This document shows, piece by piece, positions 14,426-22,184 of a stretch of DNA of 32,739 nucleotides (its first letter is position 1; each line of letters opens with the position of its first letter). The notes under the pieces are model-generated. The model was not told the origin of the DNA, made no database searches, and saw nothing but the letters and a program-made list of their open reading frames with translations. Position numbers and translations under genes: made by a program. The stretch covers positions 1 to 32,739 of IMG/VR virus record IMGVR_UViG_3300043536_000294. The stretch is one strand, 5' to 3'. The stretch comes from a virus.

Positions 14426-15015
14426 GTGCTTTTGAGATGGGCTTTCTCGCCGCAGGTGCCCTTTTTTGATCGCTTAGGATACGGACGTACCTGCCATTGC
14501 AGGAGCTTCTTGTCAGTAGCGTTCAGAAAAAAAACATACCTGTGCTTGGTGCTACGCTCGATCATCTGACCGTGTGCCCTGTCTGCGAACGGCGTCGAGG
14601 TTCCCGTATAGACCCAATTCGTGCTTTGATAAATGATCCCCAGATGGCCCTTTGGTGCACCCTCAGACGGTTTTGTATCAGCGTAAGAAACCAGAATTGC
14701 CCTCCGATTTATCTTTCGCAATTCTCTCAGACACCATCCGATGAATCTGGACTCGGAGTTGCACGGGAGACCTTCATCCAGCCACAGCCGATTGAGTTCG
14801 TAAACGTCAGCCGACCTCTCTTTGCCGCACACACCCTCGCAAACCGTTCTTGAACACGGCCTGCCAATAGTCAGCACTCCCTTGAGCTTCTCTTCAACGA
14901 TGATTCCCCAAGCCCACGAAATAGGGCACGGTCGATGGAGATAGTGCTTCTCGATGATCGCGAGCCTCGCCAGTCGTTCGTCGATCCTCGCGAAGAACCC
15001 CTGCTTCATCTTCAC
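14308..15015 (-). CDS. mom-like: Mom-like DNA-modification acyltransferase
   Basis: The protein follows bacteriophage Mu Mom closely. It has HYLHR (24-28), ADVYELNRLWLDEGLPCNSES (about 69-89), VSYAD (109-113), GHLGIIYQSTNWVYTG (123-138), KHRYVFF (157-163) and a final RPYPK. Mom is a GNAT-fold enzyme that converts adenines in DNA to N6-(1-acetamido)-adenine, which protects against restriction. A C-terminal extension with two Cys (GTCGEKAHLKSTC) is additional to what I recall of Mu Mom. I chose GTG 15015: it overlaps the upstream stop as GTGA and has GGAG seven bases before it. ATG 15009 is an alternative. Confidence 0.88.
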   Translation of the reverse strand: MKMKQGFFARIDERLARLAIIEKHYLHRPCPISWAWGIIVEEKLKGVLTIGRPCSRTVCEGVCGKERSADVYELNRLWLDEGLPCNSESRFIGWCLRELRKINRRAILVSYADTKPSEGAPKGHLGIIYQSTNWVYTGTSTPFADRAHGQMIERSTKHRYVFFLNATDKKLLQWQVRPYPKRSKKGTCGEKAHLKSTCRFEFLPYTEPHTESEVTAATFAPVVSFDDASVRLGTV

Positions 15016-15476
15016 AGAGCGTCTCCGAGGTCGAGTCTGAGCTTTACCCAATCCTTTGCTGCCCAGAGATGGCTCTGGTCTGCGGCCTTCTTTCTAAGAA
15101 GTTCGCAGTACCCAGCTTCGAGCATTTTCTTGGCGAGGTCTTTGTATCCGTCCAGACTGCCAATCGGGTCAGACCGATTCGCTCGCTTCTCATTGTCGGG
15201 CGTCCATGGCAAAGGGGCCTCTGGTGTCTGCTTTTGAGGTCGTGCCGTTCTTGCCCCGATGGAAACCTCATACTTGTTCATCCAAAAATAGGCCGTGGAT
15301 CGCGGTATGCGTAGTTTGTCCAAGATTGCACAAACGCCGTCGCCCTCTTTTCGGAATCCTTGTGCCTTGAACTTGCCCCGCCACTCGTAGCAGACCATGC
15401 CGAATTCTAAATTGTACTTTTCGGTTCTCTGCCATGCGGCTTTGATCTCTGCAAGTGCTTTTTCTTTCATCGTCAT
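15012..15476 (-). CDS. Unknown HTH-like protein, first gene of the mom-like operon
   Basis: Product of 154 residues. An N-terminal helical part (KALAEIKAAWQRTEKYNLEFGMVCYEWRGKF) leads to a likely helix-turn-helix (DGVCAILDKLRIPRSTAYFWMNKYEV, about 50-75), a Pro-rich linker and a helical C-terminus. The pattern resembles DUF3102-like DNA-binding proteins, but I cannot assign it firmly. Starts at 15476 or 15470 are possible, both without a ribosome-binding site. Its stop overlaps the mom-like start (GTGA), so it may regulate or accompany the modification enzyme. Confidence 0.6.
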   Translation of the reverse strand: MTMKEKALAEIKAAWQRTEKYNLEFGMVCYEWRGKFKAQGFRKEGDGVCAILDKLRIPRSTAYFWMNKYEVSIGARTARPQKQTPEAPLPWTPDNEKRANRSDPIGSLDGYKDLAKKMLEAGYCELLRKKAADQSHLWAAKDWVKLRLDLGDAL

Positions 15477-15491
15477 CGTTGACGGTGAGGC

Positions 15492-15899
15492 TTGTTTCGT
15501 GTGAACACGGAAGGCTCTTGCGTTGCGACGGGTAACGCGATGCTCAGGGGCGATGGGCCTCTGCGTGGAGGCACGGCGGAAGATTGCGACGGTAGCCATA
15601 AGTCGAATTGTGCCGGATTTGGTGACTGGGGCAAAGATTACCGGGGTCACGAGGCAACCCGCGAAGCAACGGAGCGGCTGATCGAACGCGGTTTCGTCCG
15701 TGGAGAACGGCTCAAAGGTGCCGATGGCGTTTACTTCAAGCAGTTGAAACTTTCACCCAAGGGTGAGCAGACGGCCATCTCACACCGAAAAGAAGTCGAG
15801 GACTTCAAGAAGGAATTGCCCCGGATCGTGAAAGAGGCTAACGCAGTCGCGGCAGAGATTGCCGAGTGGCAGAAGAAGAATCCCTCAGGTGTCAGTTAA
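15492..15899 (+). CDS. Winged-helix-like protein, uncertain start
   Basis: The C-terminal two thirds look like a winged helix: EATREATERLIERGFVRGERLKGADGVYFKQLKLSPKGEQTAI, then a charged helix. The first 45 residues look unlike a structured domain and the only starts are TTG 15492, GTG 15501 and ATG 15540, none with a ribosome-binding site. The gene is divergent from the mom-like operon by 15 bases, so it could be its regulator. A damaged 5' end or frameshift is also possible. It ends just before the stop of the OLD-like gene on the other strand. Confidence 0.5.
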   Translation: MFRVNTEGSCVATGNAMLRGDGPLRGGTAEDCDGSHKSNCAGFGDWGKDYRGHEATREATERLIERGFVRGERLKGADGVYFKQLKLSPKGEQTAISHRKEVEDFKKELPRIVKEANAVAAEIAEWQKKNPSGVS

Positions 15900-15923
15900 G
15901 CATCATCCCCGGACTTATTGACA

Positions 15924-17822
15924 CTACGAATCTGCTGAGAGGGGTGGTTTCGCCGAGACCACAACTGGTTCTGACTGGAGAGCCCCTTTTGTGCCGTATG
16001 CTGAGTCAATAATCTGGATCAGGGGTTGAGGAACATCTTCGTTCTTGACCTGCTCGAAATGATCTAAAGCCGCGATTCCTTTGCCCTTCTTCTCACCTTG
16101 CGACCTAGAAACTCCACACGCACCCTCGAATTGCGGCGACAGAACATGGACTGATCCAAGCTCTGGTTTGACCAACGCTGCAACCTGTGTGTTTACGTCA
16201 AAAGCCCTCTGTTTTTCTCGTCTTTTGTCGTCACCCCAGTCTGCTGGAATGGGATTCGGCATAGGGTCTTCGTCGTGGACGACACAATAAGGAATGGCGA
16301 ATGCATTCAGTAGGGAAATATAGACGGGTAAATTGAACTTGCTGCCACAGTCGATGACCGAAACTTCCGCTTCGTACTTACCGAGTTTCTTGGCTAGGTA
16401 GGGAATGACCACGCGTTCTGTCTCGCCTTCAACCAACACAACCTTCCTCGCGAAAAACAACTCTCCTCGGTCGGGATTAATCCAGTAGGCGAGATGAAAG
16501 CGATCCTTTCGGGCCTTTGCGTCCTCCCCTTCGAATACACTCTCCTTGCTGTAGCGGACGGTTGTTCCAGACTTGGGGGTCGGCTTCGACACGATCACGA
16601 TGCTTTCATATTCGTTAAGATCGGCAAAGTGGGTGGAATGTGTGCAGATGAAAATCTGGTGACCTTCCTGTTCGGAAAGTTCCTTCAAAGCTTCCGCCAA
16701 TCGTCGCTGAGCCTGTGGATGCAGGAATAACTCTGGCTCCTCGATTGCGAAAACAAGCGACTGGGACGCTTTTCTTGGCACAGTACCGTCCGACTTGGTA
16801 TTCCTTATGACCTTTGTCCATGTCCTCAGCAATGCAAATAGTACGGCTCTCTGAAGCCCGTGCCCCTTCCGCTCTACCGAACCGCAAACGCCATCGTCGA
16901 GTTGCAGTTCTGTGCCAAGTTCGAGAATCTTCTCTACCTCGGGAGTGTTGACCTCGATCTGTACTTGCACCTTCCAGTCTTCGAGTTCAGTCGCGATCAA
17001 CTGCTCAATCTGCTTTAGCTCGGAGGGCCGACCTCTGTTTCCCTCACGTGCGTTGAGGGTGTTTATGAGTTCGTCCAAACGACCTCGAAGCTCGGCGTAC
17101 ACGGGGTTTTGCACAGCCATCTCCTGCACGGCCCGCTGGATTATTCGTCCGAAGCTTGTGGTGGCCTTGATCTTCATCTCATCCGACAGGTCGCGAACTG
17201 CGGGTACGAGATATATGTCAGGAAGCACCCCGCCAGCAACATTCTTCACGCCGAGCAGCGGGCCATTTTCTAACACACGACTGAACCTCAGTTGGTCGCG
17301 ATGTGCGGCTATGTATTGGGTCTGGAACTCCTCCACTTGCTGCTTGGTGATTCGGCCTCCGCCTTTAAGAAGCTCTTCCAGTTCGGGAACTGTCTTGACG
17401 TGTTCCTGAACATCCTCTTTCTTCAGCAAGCGGGAAACCTCGGAAGCTTTAAGCCACCACTGCTCAGGTTCATTCACGTATCCAGAATACCCAGTGTCGA
17501 TGTCCTCGCCGTCCAGTTTAGCCGTCTTGCGGATCGTCAGCTTTCCTTCATTGTCCAGATACTTCTTGAAGGTGATCTTTTCCTGCTCGGAAAGCTTGAC
17601 GAATTCCAATTCGATCCAAAGCTCATCGTCGCCCTTCGCCCGGAATACGCAAAAGTCTTCCCGCGTCAGCTTCGCAGAAGTGGACAAGCTAAAGTCGATT
17701 GCGTTCAGGAGGTTCGATTTGCCGTGGTTGTTAGGACCGAGTAGGACAACCATGCCACGACATTCCAGTGCGAGGTCGCGTATGCTGCGAAAATTATGGA
17801 CGCGAACGGTACAGATTTTCAC
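15924..17822 (-). CDS. OLD-family ATPase/Toprim endonuclease
   Basis: Overcoming-lysogenization-defect nuclease of 632 residues. An SMC/ABC-type ATPase has GPNNHGKS (29-36, Walker A), the signature near ERKGHGLQRAVLFALL (317-332), Walker B with LVFAIEEPELFLHP (356-369) and the His loop ICTHSTHFAD (392-401). The Toprim nuclease has VEGETER (464-470, Glu465), VIDCGSK (489-495) and VVHDEDP (514-520). No UvrD-type helicase (GajB) follows, so a class 1-like, single-gene OLD is likely. P2 Old and GajA act in phage interference by cutting DNA. It lies beside the mom-like operon, separated by a plus-strand gene. Confidence 0.92.
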   Translation of the reverse strand: MKICTVRVHNFRSIRDLALECRGMVVLLGPNNHGKSNLLNAIDFSLSTSAKLTREDFCVFRAKGDDELWIELEFVKLSEQEKITFKKYLDNEGKLTIRKTAKLDGEDIDTGYSGYVNEPEQWWLKASEVSRLLKKEDVQEHVKTVPELEELLKGGGRITKQQVEEFQTQYIAAHRDQLRFSRVLENGPLLGVKNVAGGVLPDIYLVPAVRDLSDEMKIKATTSFGRIIQRAVQEMAVQNPVYAELRGRLDELINTLNAREGNRGRPSELKQIEQLIATELEDWKVQVQIEVNTPEVEKILELGTELQLDDGVCGSVERKGHGLQRAVLFALLRTWTKVIRNTKSDGTVPRKASQSLVFAIEEPELFLHPQAQRRLAEALKELSEQEGHQIFICTHSTHFADLNEYESIVIVSKPTPKSGTTVRYSKESVFEGEDAKARKDRFHLAYWINPDRGELFFARKVVLVEGETERVVIPYLAKKLGKYEAEVSVIDCGSKFNLPVYISLLNAFAIPYCVVHDEDPMPNPIPADWGDDKRREKQRAFDVNTQVAALVKPELGSVHVLSPQFEGACGVSRSQGEKKGKGIAALDHFEQVKNEDVPQPLIQIIDSAYGTKGALQSEPVVVSAKPPLSADS

Positions 17823-17938
17823 AGATTATTCTAACCCGAACGGCACGATAAACCTGCGGGAACTTGATCGAGAATGAAACTGTGATTTGGAGCAGGTCCG
17901 AGTCGGGGGCCTAGTCAAAACGTCAATGCGTCAGCAAC

Positions 17939-18418
17939 TCACAAGGTATAGGTGGCTTTGCTCCACCACGCAATAAACGGTTCTATTGCTAGCATAGTCC
18001 ACGAGAAGAATGAACTGATATCGTTAGTACGAGCTACCTTCTTAGCGGGTACCATATGTCCGCCGAGATTTGGGTTGAGATGGGCGTAGTACTTCTTTAC
18101 CACTGCCAAACGTTCTTCGTAGGTGGCACGTTTCCACCATGTGAGAAACGGATGATTTTGGTGTTCCTGTTGTTGCTCTTCATTCAAAGCCTTGCGCTCT
18201 TCGTAGGGCATTTCGTCGATGTACCAAGGGCCGCACTCAAACGTGCCCTGATCGGGGTGTGACCCGTTACCGTTGCTGTCGAATAGCAACAAATACGGTC
18301 TGTCAACCGTTTGCACCTCCACGCCTTCGGGAGAAACTTTGACCACTTTGCCTTCGCAACCCATAGGCCCACTGACCATGTAAACGTTCTGACCAACCAC
18401 CAGTTTCTTCGTGTCCAT
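17939..18418 (-). CDS. Unknown protein of the MDTKKLVVGQ paralogue set, 159 aa
   Basis: ATG at 18418 has AAGGAGAG directly upstream. Residues 1-40 (MDTKKLVVGQNVYMVSGP then GKVVKVSPEGVEVQTVDRP) look like a small SH3/KOW-type beta barrel. They match the start of the neighbouring upstream gene almost residue for residue. Both also share a motif FGPW/CGPW-(Y/H)(I/L)D(E/D)MP(Y/F)E(E/K)RK. The remainder is helical and unrelated. No function known; it starts 14 bases after the upstream paralogue ends, so they are co-transcribed. Confidence 0.7.
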   Translation of the reverse strand: MDTKKLVVGQNVYMVSGPMGCEGKVVKVSPEGVEVQTVDRPYLLLFDSNGNGSHPDQGTFECGPWYIDEMPYEERKALNEEQQQEHQNHPFLTWWKRATYEERLAVVKKYYAHLNPNLGGHMVPAKKVARTNDISSFFSWTMLAIEPFIAWWSKATYTL

Positions 18419-18432
18419 ACTCTCCTTCCGCT

Positions 18433-19452
18433 TCAAATGAATTTCACACGCGGGATGGCCTTCAAGAACTTGTTCCAGATACCATGAGCCACCTTCCGAG
18501 CCGTAGTCGGGAAGTGATTCCCCGGTGCGGGCGGTTCCTTGAAGTGGTCACACATGCCTTTTCTGCGATACCAAGCATACTTTTGGTCGTCGGGATTGTG
18601 GGCTATTCGCATATACCTGCAATTCGCGCACCGCGCTGTAATAACCCGGATTTCTTCCGAGGTCAGGTTGCCCTCAATGCCGTACCTGCCACTCGGCAAA
18701 TTAAGGATACCCGTCCTATGTACGGATGAATCGCAGGGCCGACCACTTAACAAGTCGTAGTAGAAGACCGGGGACTCCCCAGAGAAATACTGACCCTTGA
18801 TACTTCTCAGTTTCTTCAGCAACTCCTCGTCTGTAACTTCGATTAGATCATCGTCCTCTGGCGCGTATGATGCCCGAAGGCTAAAGGCATACACGAGACC
18901 GTTGTCCGTTTCAACTTTTTGGTAGCTGGGGGAGATTACGTTTGGGATAGATGAACGGTACGCGAGCTTATATATCTCCTCAAGCAGTGAAGAGCCATCA
19001 AATTGATTCTCAAGCAAATGTTTGCGTTTCTCAAATGGCATGTCATCCAAATGCCAAGGTCCGAACTCCGGGGCTGAATACCAAAGGGACGTATAAAACT
19101 TGTCTTCGGGACTTGGCCCAAAACCCAATCTGTCGCGACGGCTAACGTCGGTCTCTTGGCCACTGGTATCGAATCGGATCATGTCAGCAGTTTGCAGGTC
19201 AGCAACTTGCACTTCAACACGACGGCCAACGTCGGTCTCTTTTCCACGTGACGGCGTAATCTTGATTGCCTTGTCCCCTCTCTCCTTGCGTTGGCAGTAA
19301 GCTGCATTAGCAGTTTGTCGGTCAACAACTTGCACATCCACGCCCTCGGGCGTGACCTTGACCACCTTGCCCTCGTCGAAGCAAAACCAGAAAGGGTAAG
19401 GAGGTTTAAGCATGTAAACGTCCTGCCCAACCACCAGTTTCGTCGTGTCCAT
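18433..19452 (-). CDS. Larger MDTTKLVVGQ paralogue with internal repeats, 339 aa
   Basis: ATG at 19452 is preceded by GGAGG. The N-terminal module MDTTKLVVGQDVYML..GKVVKVTPEGVDVQVVD is shared with the downstream gene. It is followed by repeated short units: VDVQVVDRQTA and VEVQVADLQTA, and KETDVGRR and QETDVSRR. These suggest local tandem expansion of the barrel edge. FGPWHLDDMPFEKRK is also shared. The C-terminal half is different and carries CANCRYM and MCDHF, a possible metal site. Function unknown. Confidence 0.72.
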   Translation of the reverse strand: MDTTKLVVGQDVYMLKPPYPFWFCFDEGKVVKVTPEGVDVQVVDRQTANAAYCQRKERGDKAIKITPSRGKETDVGRRVEVQVADLQTADMIRFDTSGQETDVSRRDRLGFGPSPEDKFYTSLWYSAPEFGPWHLDDMPFEKRKHLLENQFDGSSLLEEIYKLAYRSSIPNVISPSYQKVETDNGLVYAFSLRASYAPEDDDLIEVTDEELLKKLRSIKGQYFSGESPVFYYDLLSGRPCDSSVHRTGILNLPSGRYGIEGNLTSEEIRVITARCANCRYMRIAHNPDDQKYAWYRRKGMCDHFKEPPAPGNHFPTTARKVAHGIWNKFLKAIPRVKFI

Positions 19453-19518
19453 GTCGCCTCCGTCTTGTTGCTTTATTTTTGCTGCTAAGCTCGTTCGTGT
19501 CGGCTCAAACCAAGGAAA

Positions 19519-19635
19519 TTACTTTTCCTTTAGGACTATTCTGTACCTGTAGGTGACGCCAAATGAGTCTGCTGCGATAGGGTAAATCCCGCTGAACATA
19601 TAAACACCCTGACCAACCACCAGTTTCTTCGTGTC
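19519..19635 (-). pseudogene. Degraded third copy of the MDTKKLVVGQ module
   Basis: Reading from 19635 in frame gives DTKKLVVGQGVYMFSGIYPIAAD and a stop at 19521-19519, the same module that begins the two genes downstream. The ATG found in the other copies is missing: the bases before GAC are CGGAGT and no in-frame start precedes it. A 38-residue remnant results. A GTG overlapping the site would read a different frame. Confidence 0.6.
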
Positions 19636-19728
19636 ACTCCGAGGGCATGTTTGTTTTTGTTGTTCAGAGATTCTTTGATGGTCGCCTCGGCACCCGCAGT
19701 TACGCCAAGGTTCAGCGAGTTGATTCGC

Positions 19729-19923
19729 TCAGTTTGCCTTCCCCTCCCGCAATGGCAGTTTTCGATACGCCTCTCTAAGATCATCCTCAAAAGTCTTCAT
19801 AGTCTCCTCGCCAAACTCATCCTTGACCGCTTCGACCATGAAGAGGATGAGTGTGAGTATTCTGAGACTGAATGGTTGGCGCTGAAGCCATTCTCTCACT
19901 AGTTGAACGCCGGGGTCGGTCAT
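19729..19923 (-). CDS. Small unknown protein, 64 aa
   Basis: ATG at 19923 has AGGAG five to six bases upstream, a strong site. The product begins MTDPGVQLVREWLQRQPFSLRILTLILFMVEAVKDEF, with a moderately hydrophobic stretch that is probably a helix and not a confident membrane span. A charged tail follows. No family recognised. It lies upstream of the degraded MDTKKL copy and may belong to the same transcript. Confidence 0.6.
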   Translation of the reverse strand: MTDPGVQLVREWLQRQPFSLRILTLILFMVEAVKDEFGEETMKTFEDDLREAYRKLPLREGKAN

Positions 19924-19991
19924 AGTTTTCTCCTGTCTGGCGCGAAAGCCCCCTGCCGCTGTGAGTGCACTTCAACGAGCGCTGCGCGTTG

Positions 19992-20381
19992 TCAGCGAGA
20001 CGCTTCCCGTCTGCGGATGGTGAACTGGTCGCTCTCTGGGCATAGTCCGTCTAAAGCGTCCCCTCGCATCTCGCCAGTTGCCGTTGTGAAACTCACGAAT
20101 GAACCGCAAGTTACGCAGGTGTTGTGATAGCCCCAGTGCCCACGATGCCAACGGTTTGAATTGATCGTGTGGCGGAGATTGGACAAGCGTTCGGTCACAT
20201 TATCCAATGCCTTCGATGCCTGACGAAGGACTAAACGCGTGTGTTCAGCTTCTTGCTCCGGATCGGCCCCGGCCTCACTGGTCTCGGTAAGGACGGCTTC
20301 ATCCGATATCCCAAGCACGGACTCGGCCAGCGGGTTCATGAGTCTCTCCAGACGCTCATCGTGAGTTTTCTTATCTATCAT
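19992..20381 (-). CDS. Unknown protein, 129 aa, coupled to the receiver-sigma gene
   Basis: ATG at 20381 has AAGG eight bases upstream and overlaps the end of the receiver-sigma gene by 11 bases, indicating coupling. The product is charged and helical, with an acidic middle (ETSEAGADPEQEAEH) and a later segment with NTCVTCGSFVSF, a CxxC that could bind metal. No family recognised. Given the coupling it may act as a partner (for example anti-sigma) of the upstream protein, which is inference only. Confidence 0.6.
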   Translation of the reverse strand: MIDKKTHDERLERLMNPLAESVLGISDEAVLTETSEAGADPEQEAEHTRLVLRQASKALDNVTERLSNLRHTINSNRWHRGHWGYHNTCVTCGSFVSFTTATGEMRGDALDGLCPESDQFTIRRREASR

Positions 20382-21423
20382 GTTTTTCGCCTTGGCCCCC
20401 ACCGTTCCTTCGGCCCCGCAGTTTCATTCGGATACGCTTCACCGTGGCCGCGTATTTCCTTTCGTCGAGACCATATCTCGACTTAATTTCATTTTTCTTC
20501 AGACCGTCCAGAAAATCCTGAAGCATTTGAGTAGCTTCGGGGTCGTCTTTGAATATCGTGAGGACTCGGTCTTCTTCGTCCTTTTCGATCAAACGCTGGT
20601 CTGCTGCCGCGTGCCCTGAAGCCACATTGTCGAGCGGCGAATGTTCTTGTCCCTCAGCATCGCGTACAGGGAATTCCGATATCAGATAGGGTTCCATGTC
20701 CTTGAACTGCCGCTTCCAGTGGTTAGAAATGCTCTGCATGGCCCCAATGAGGTGCCACGTGAAGGCGACATCCTTGTTCCAGTGTCTGCCCTTCTGGACA
20801 TCCTCCGCCCCTATCAATGTCCGCATCAGGGCTTCCTGAAGCAGGTCTTCTCCGGTCCTGCCACGAGCAGCCCGCCCGAGACCCCGAACGTGGAAGGCTG
20901 CGAATTGCCGGAGCCGCAGCAACTCTGCAGAGGTTAAGGCTTCGATAGCGCGATCGACCTCGATTTTCTCCAGCAAACCGCGCAACTGAAAATTGCTGAT
21001 GTCGATCAGAAGGGGAATGTGCATCAATTCCCGCGGCCGTGGCACTTCCGCCGCATTCCGGTAGGCCAATGCTGCAATGATTATTCCCTGCGAGGGATGA
21101 ATCTGGCGGATCGCCGTCGCAAGGCCGATTCCGTGTTTCTGTAGTGGTGCAAGATAGTCGATCCCCACTCCGTCGCTTGGTCGCACGCAATAGTCGATGA
21201 GCACCACATTGAACGGGCCGCAATCACGGTACAAACGGAGTCCTTCCTCGCTATTCGCAGCGATACGTACCGCGTAAGCCTCGTCCTCCAAAGACCTTCT
21301 CAAGAAACTCAACAAGGATTCGTCACTTTCGACGAGCAACGCTGATTTGGGGGAGGCGTTTATGCTTCTTGGCGGTGGTAAAGGGGGTGCAGTAGATTCA
21401 GCGTAGGGGAGTAAATGCGCCAT
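20371..21423 (-). CDS. Receiver domain fused to a sigma-factor-like protein
   Basis: Residues about 26-130 look like a response-regulator receiver: ALLVESDESL then VVLIDY with a candidate phospho-Asp77. The usual Thr/Ser and Lys positions are not evident, so it may be a pseudo-receiver. Residues about 160-240 look like sigma-70 region 2 (LTSAELLRLRQFAAFHVRGLGR, GEDLLQEALMRTL, WHLIGAMQSISNHWKRQF). Residues about 290-340 look like region 4 (DDPEATQMLQDFLDGLKKNEIKSRYGLDERKYAATVKRIRMKL). ATG 21423 has GGAGAAG upstream. A signal-controlled alternative sigma factor is the natural reading; the inducing signal is unknown. Confidence 0.78.
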   Translation of the reverse strand: MAHLLPYAESTAPPLPPPRSINASPKSALLVESDESLLSFLRRSLEDEAYAVRIAANSEEGLRLYRDCGPFNVVLIDYCVRPSDGVGIDYLAPLQKHGIGLATAIRQIHPSQGIIIAALAYRNAAEVPRPRELMHIPLLIDISNFQLRGLLEKIEVDRAIEALTSAELLRLRQFAAFHVRGLGRAARGRTGEDLLQEALMRTLIGAEDVQKGRHWNKDVAFTWHLIGAMQSISNHWKRQFKDMEPYLISEFPVRDAEGQEHSPLDNVASGHAAADQRLIEKDEEDRVLTIFKDDPEATQMLQDFLDGLKKNEIKSRYGLDERKYAATVKRIRMKLRGRRNGGGQGEKHDR

Positions 21424-21536
21424 TGTTCTTCTCCGCTCTAAGAAAGCTCTAATAAACTATTGCTCCCAGCGCGGCTTCATTTGCTGACTTTTGTGGGCCG
21501 AAGGGATAACCGAAGTAATGATTGGGAGCCGTCTTC

Positions 21537-22184
21537 TCAGTTTGTTGTTGAGGTAGCTTGACGACAGGTAGCCGCGGTAATCGATGGAGAGTGCTTAATT
21601 CTGGAGGCGAGTGAGGTGTTTTGTCGGTTTTTTATGGTGATACTGCGCAACTCCCCACGTGCTATCTCTCCTCTGCGTTCGCGCTCGGTTTTGTGGCTTC
21701 GGAGACCGGATTCTGCTTCGTCGATGTCCTTTCCAACGCCATAGCTGAAATCCGCTCCGATGACGCTTAGAGTACTTCCATCAACCAGTTCCACAACTAT
21801 CTCATGATCCCGAAGGATGGCTCTGGCACGTTCGAGCTTAGCCAGTAGCTCGTTGATATGGTTGCCACGACACAAGAACTCATCCCCTTTGTCGTGATAG
21901 GCTTCAAGACCTGCCTCGCGCAGAGCGTCAGCCTTCGCCTTGAGAACGGCGTTTCCCGCCTCATACCCATATTTATTCAAGGCTTTGAGCCCGTCTACGT
22001 CGGACATGGCGACCGCAAGTGCTGCGTCTGCTTCACCAAAAGCGCGACGGTTCGGTAGTCCTGTTACTTCAGAGGTGAGCAGTTCTCTCCGCATCTCTTC
22101 CGGTGACATTTCGGCTACACGCCACCGTTTCCCCAGAGCGACCCGGCGCTCAACGGCCGGAGGATTACCCGCGTGTATCGCCAT
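21537..22184 (-). CDS. Degenerate GGDEF (KGDEF) protein
   Basis: The 215-residue protein has the GGDEF-fold landmarks VTGLPNRRAF (40-49), SDVDGLKALNKYGYEAGN (61-78) and YHDKGDEF (96-103). The first Gly of GGDEF is Lys, while the metal-binding Asp residues (Asp62/64 and the GDEF acid) remain. It could make a nucleotide or only bind one; diguanylate cyclase activity should not be assumed. The C-terminal 45 residues are basic and unstructured. The start abuts the upstream stop (TGAATG) and has AAGGAGG nine bases before it. Confidence 0.75.
   Translation of the reverse strand: MAIHAGNPPAVERRVALGKRWRVAEMSPEEMRRELLTSEVTGLPNRRAFGEADAALAVAMSDVDGLKALNKYGYEAGNAVLKAKADALREAGLEAYHDKGDEFLCRGNHINELLAKLERARAILRDHEIVVELVDGSTLSVIGADFSYGVGKDIDEAESGLRSHKTERERRGEIARGELRSITIKNRQNTSLASRIKHSPSITAATCRQATSTTN

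Noticed and set aside
19536-19790. 84-codon minus-strand frame over the third MDTKKL copy
   Set aside because: The recognisable module is in another frame; this frame is a by-product and lacks a ribosome-binding site.
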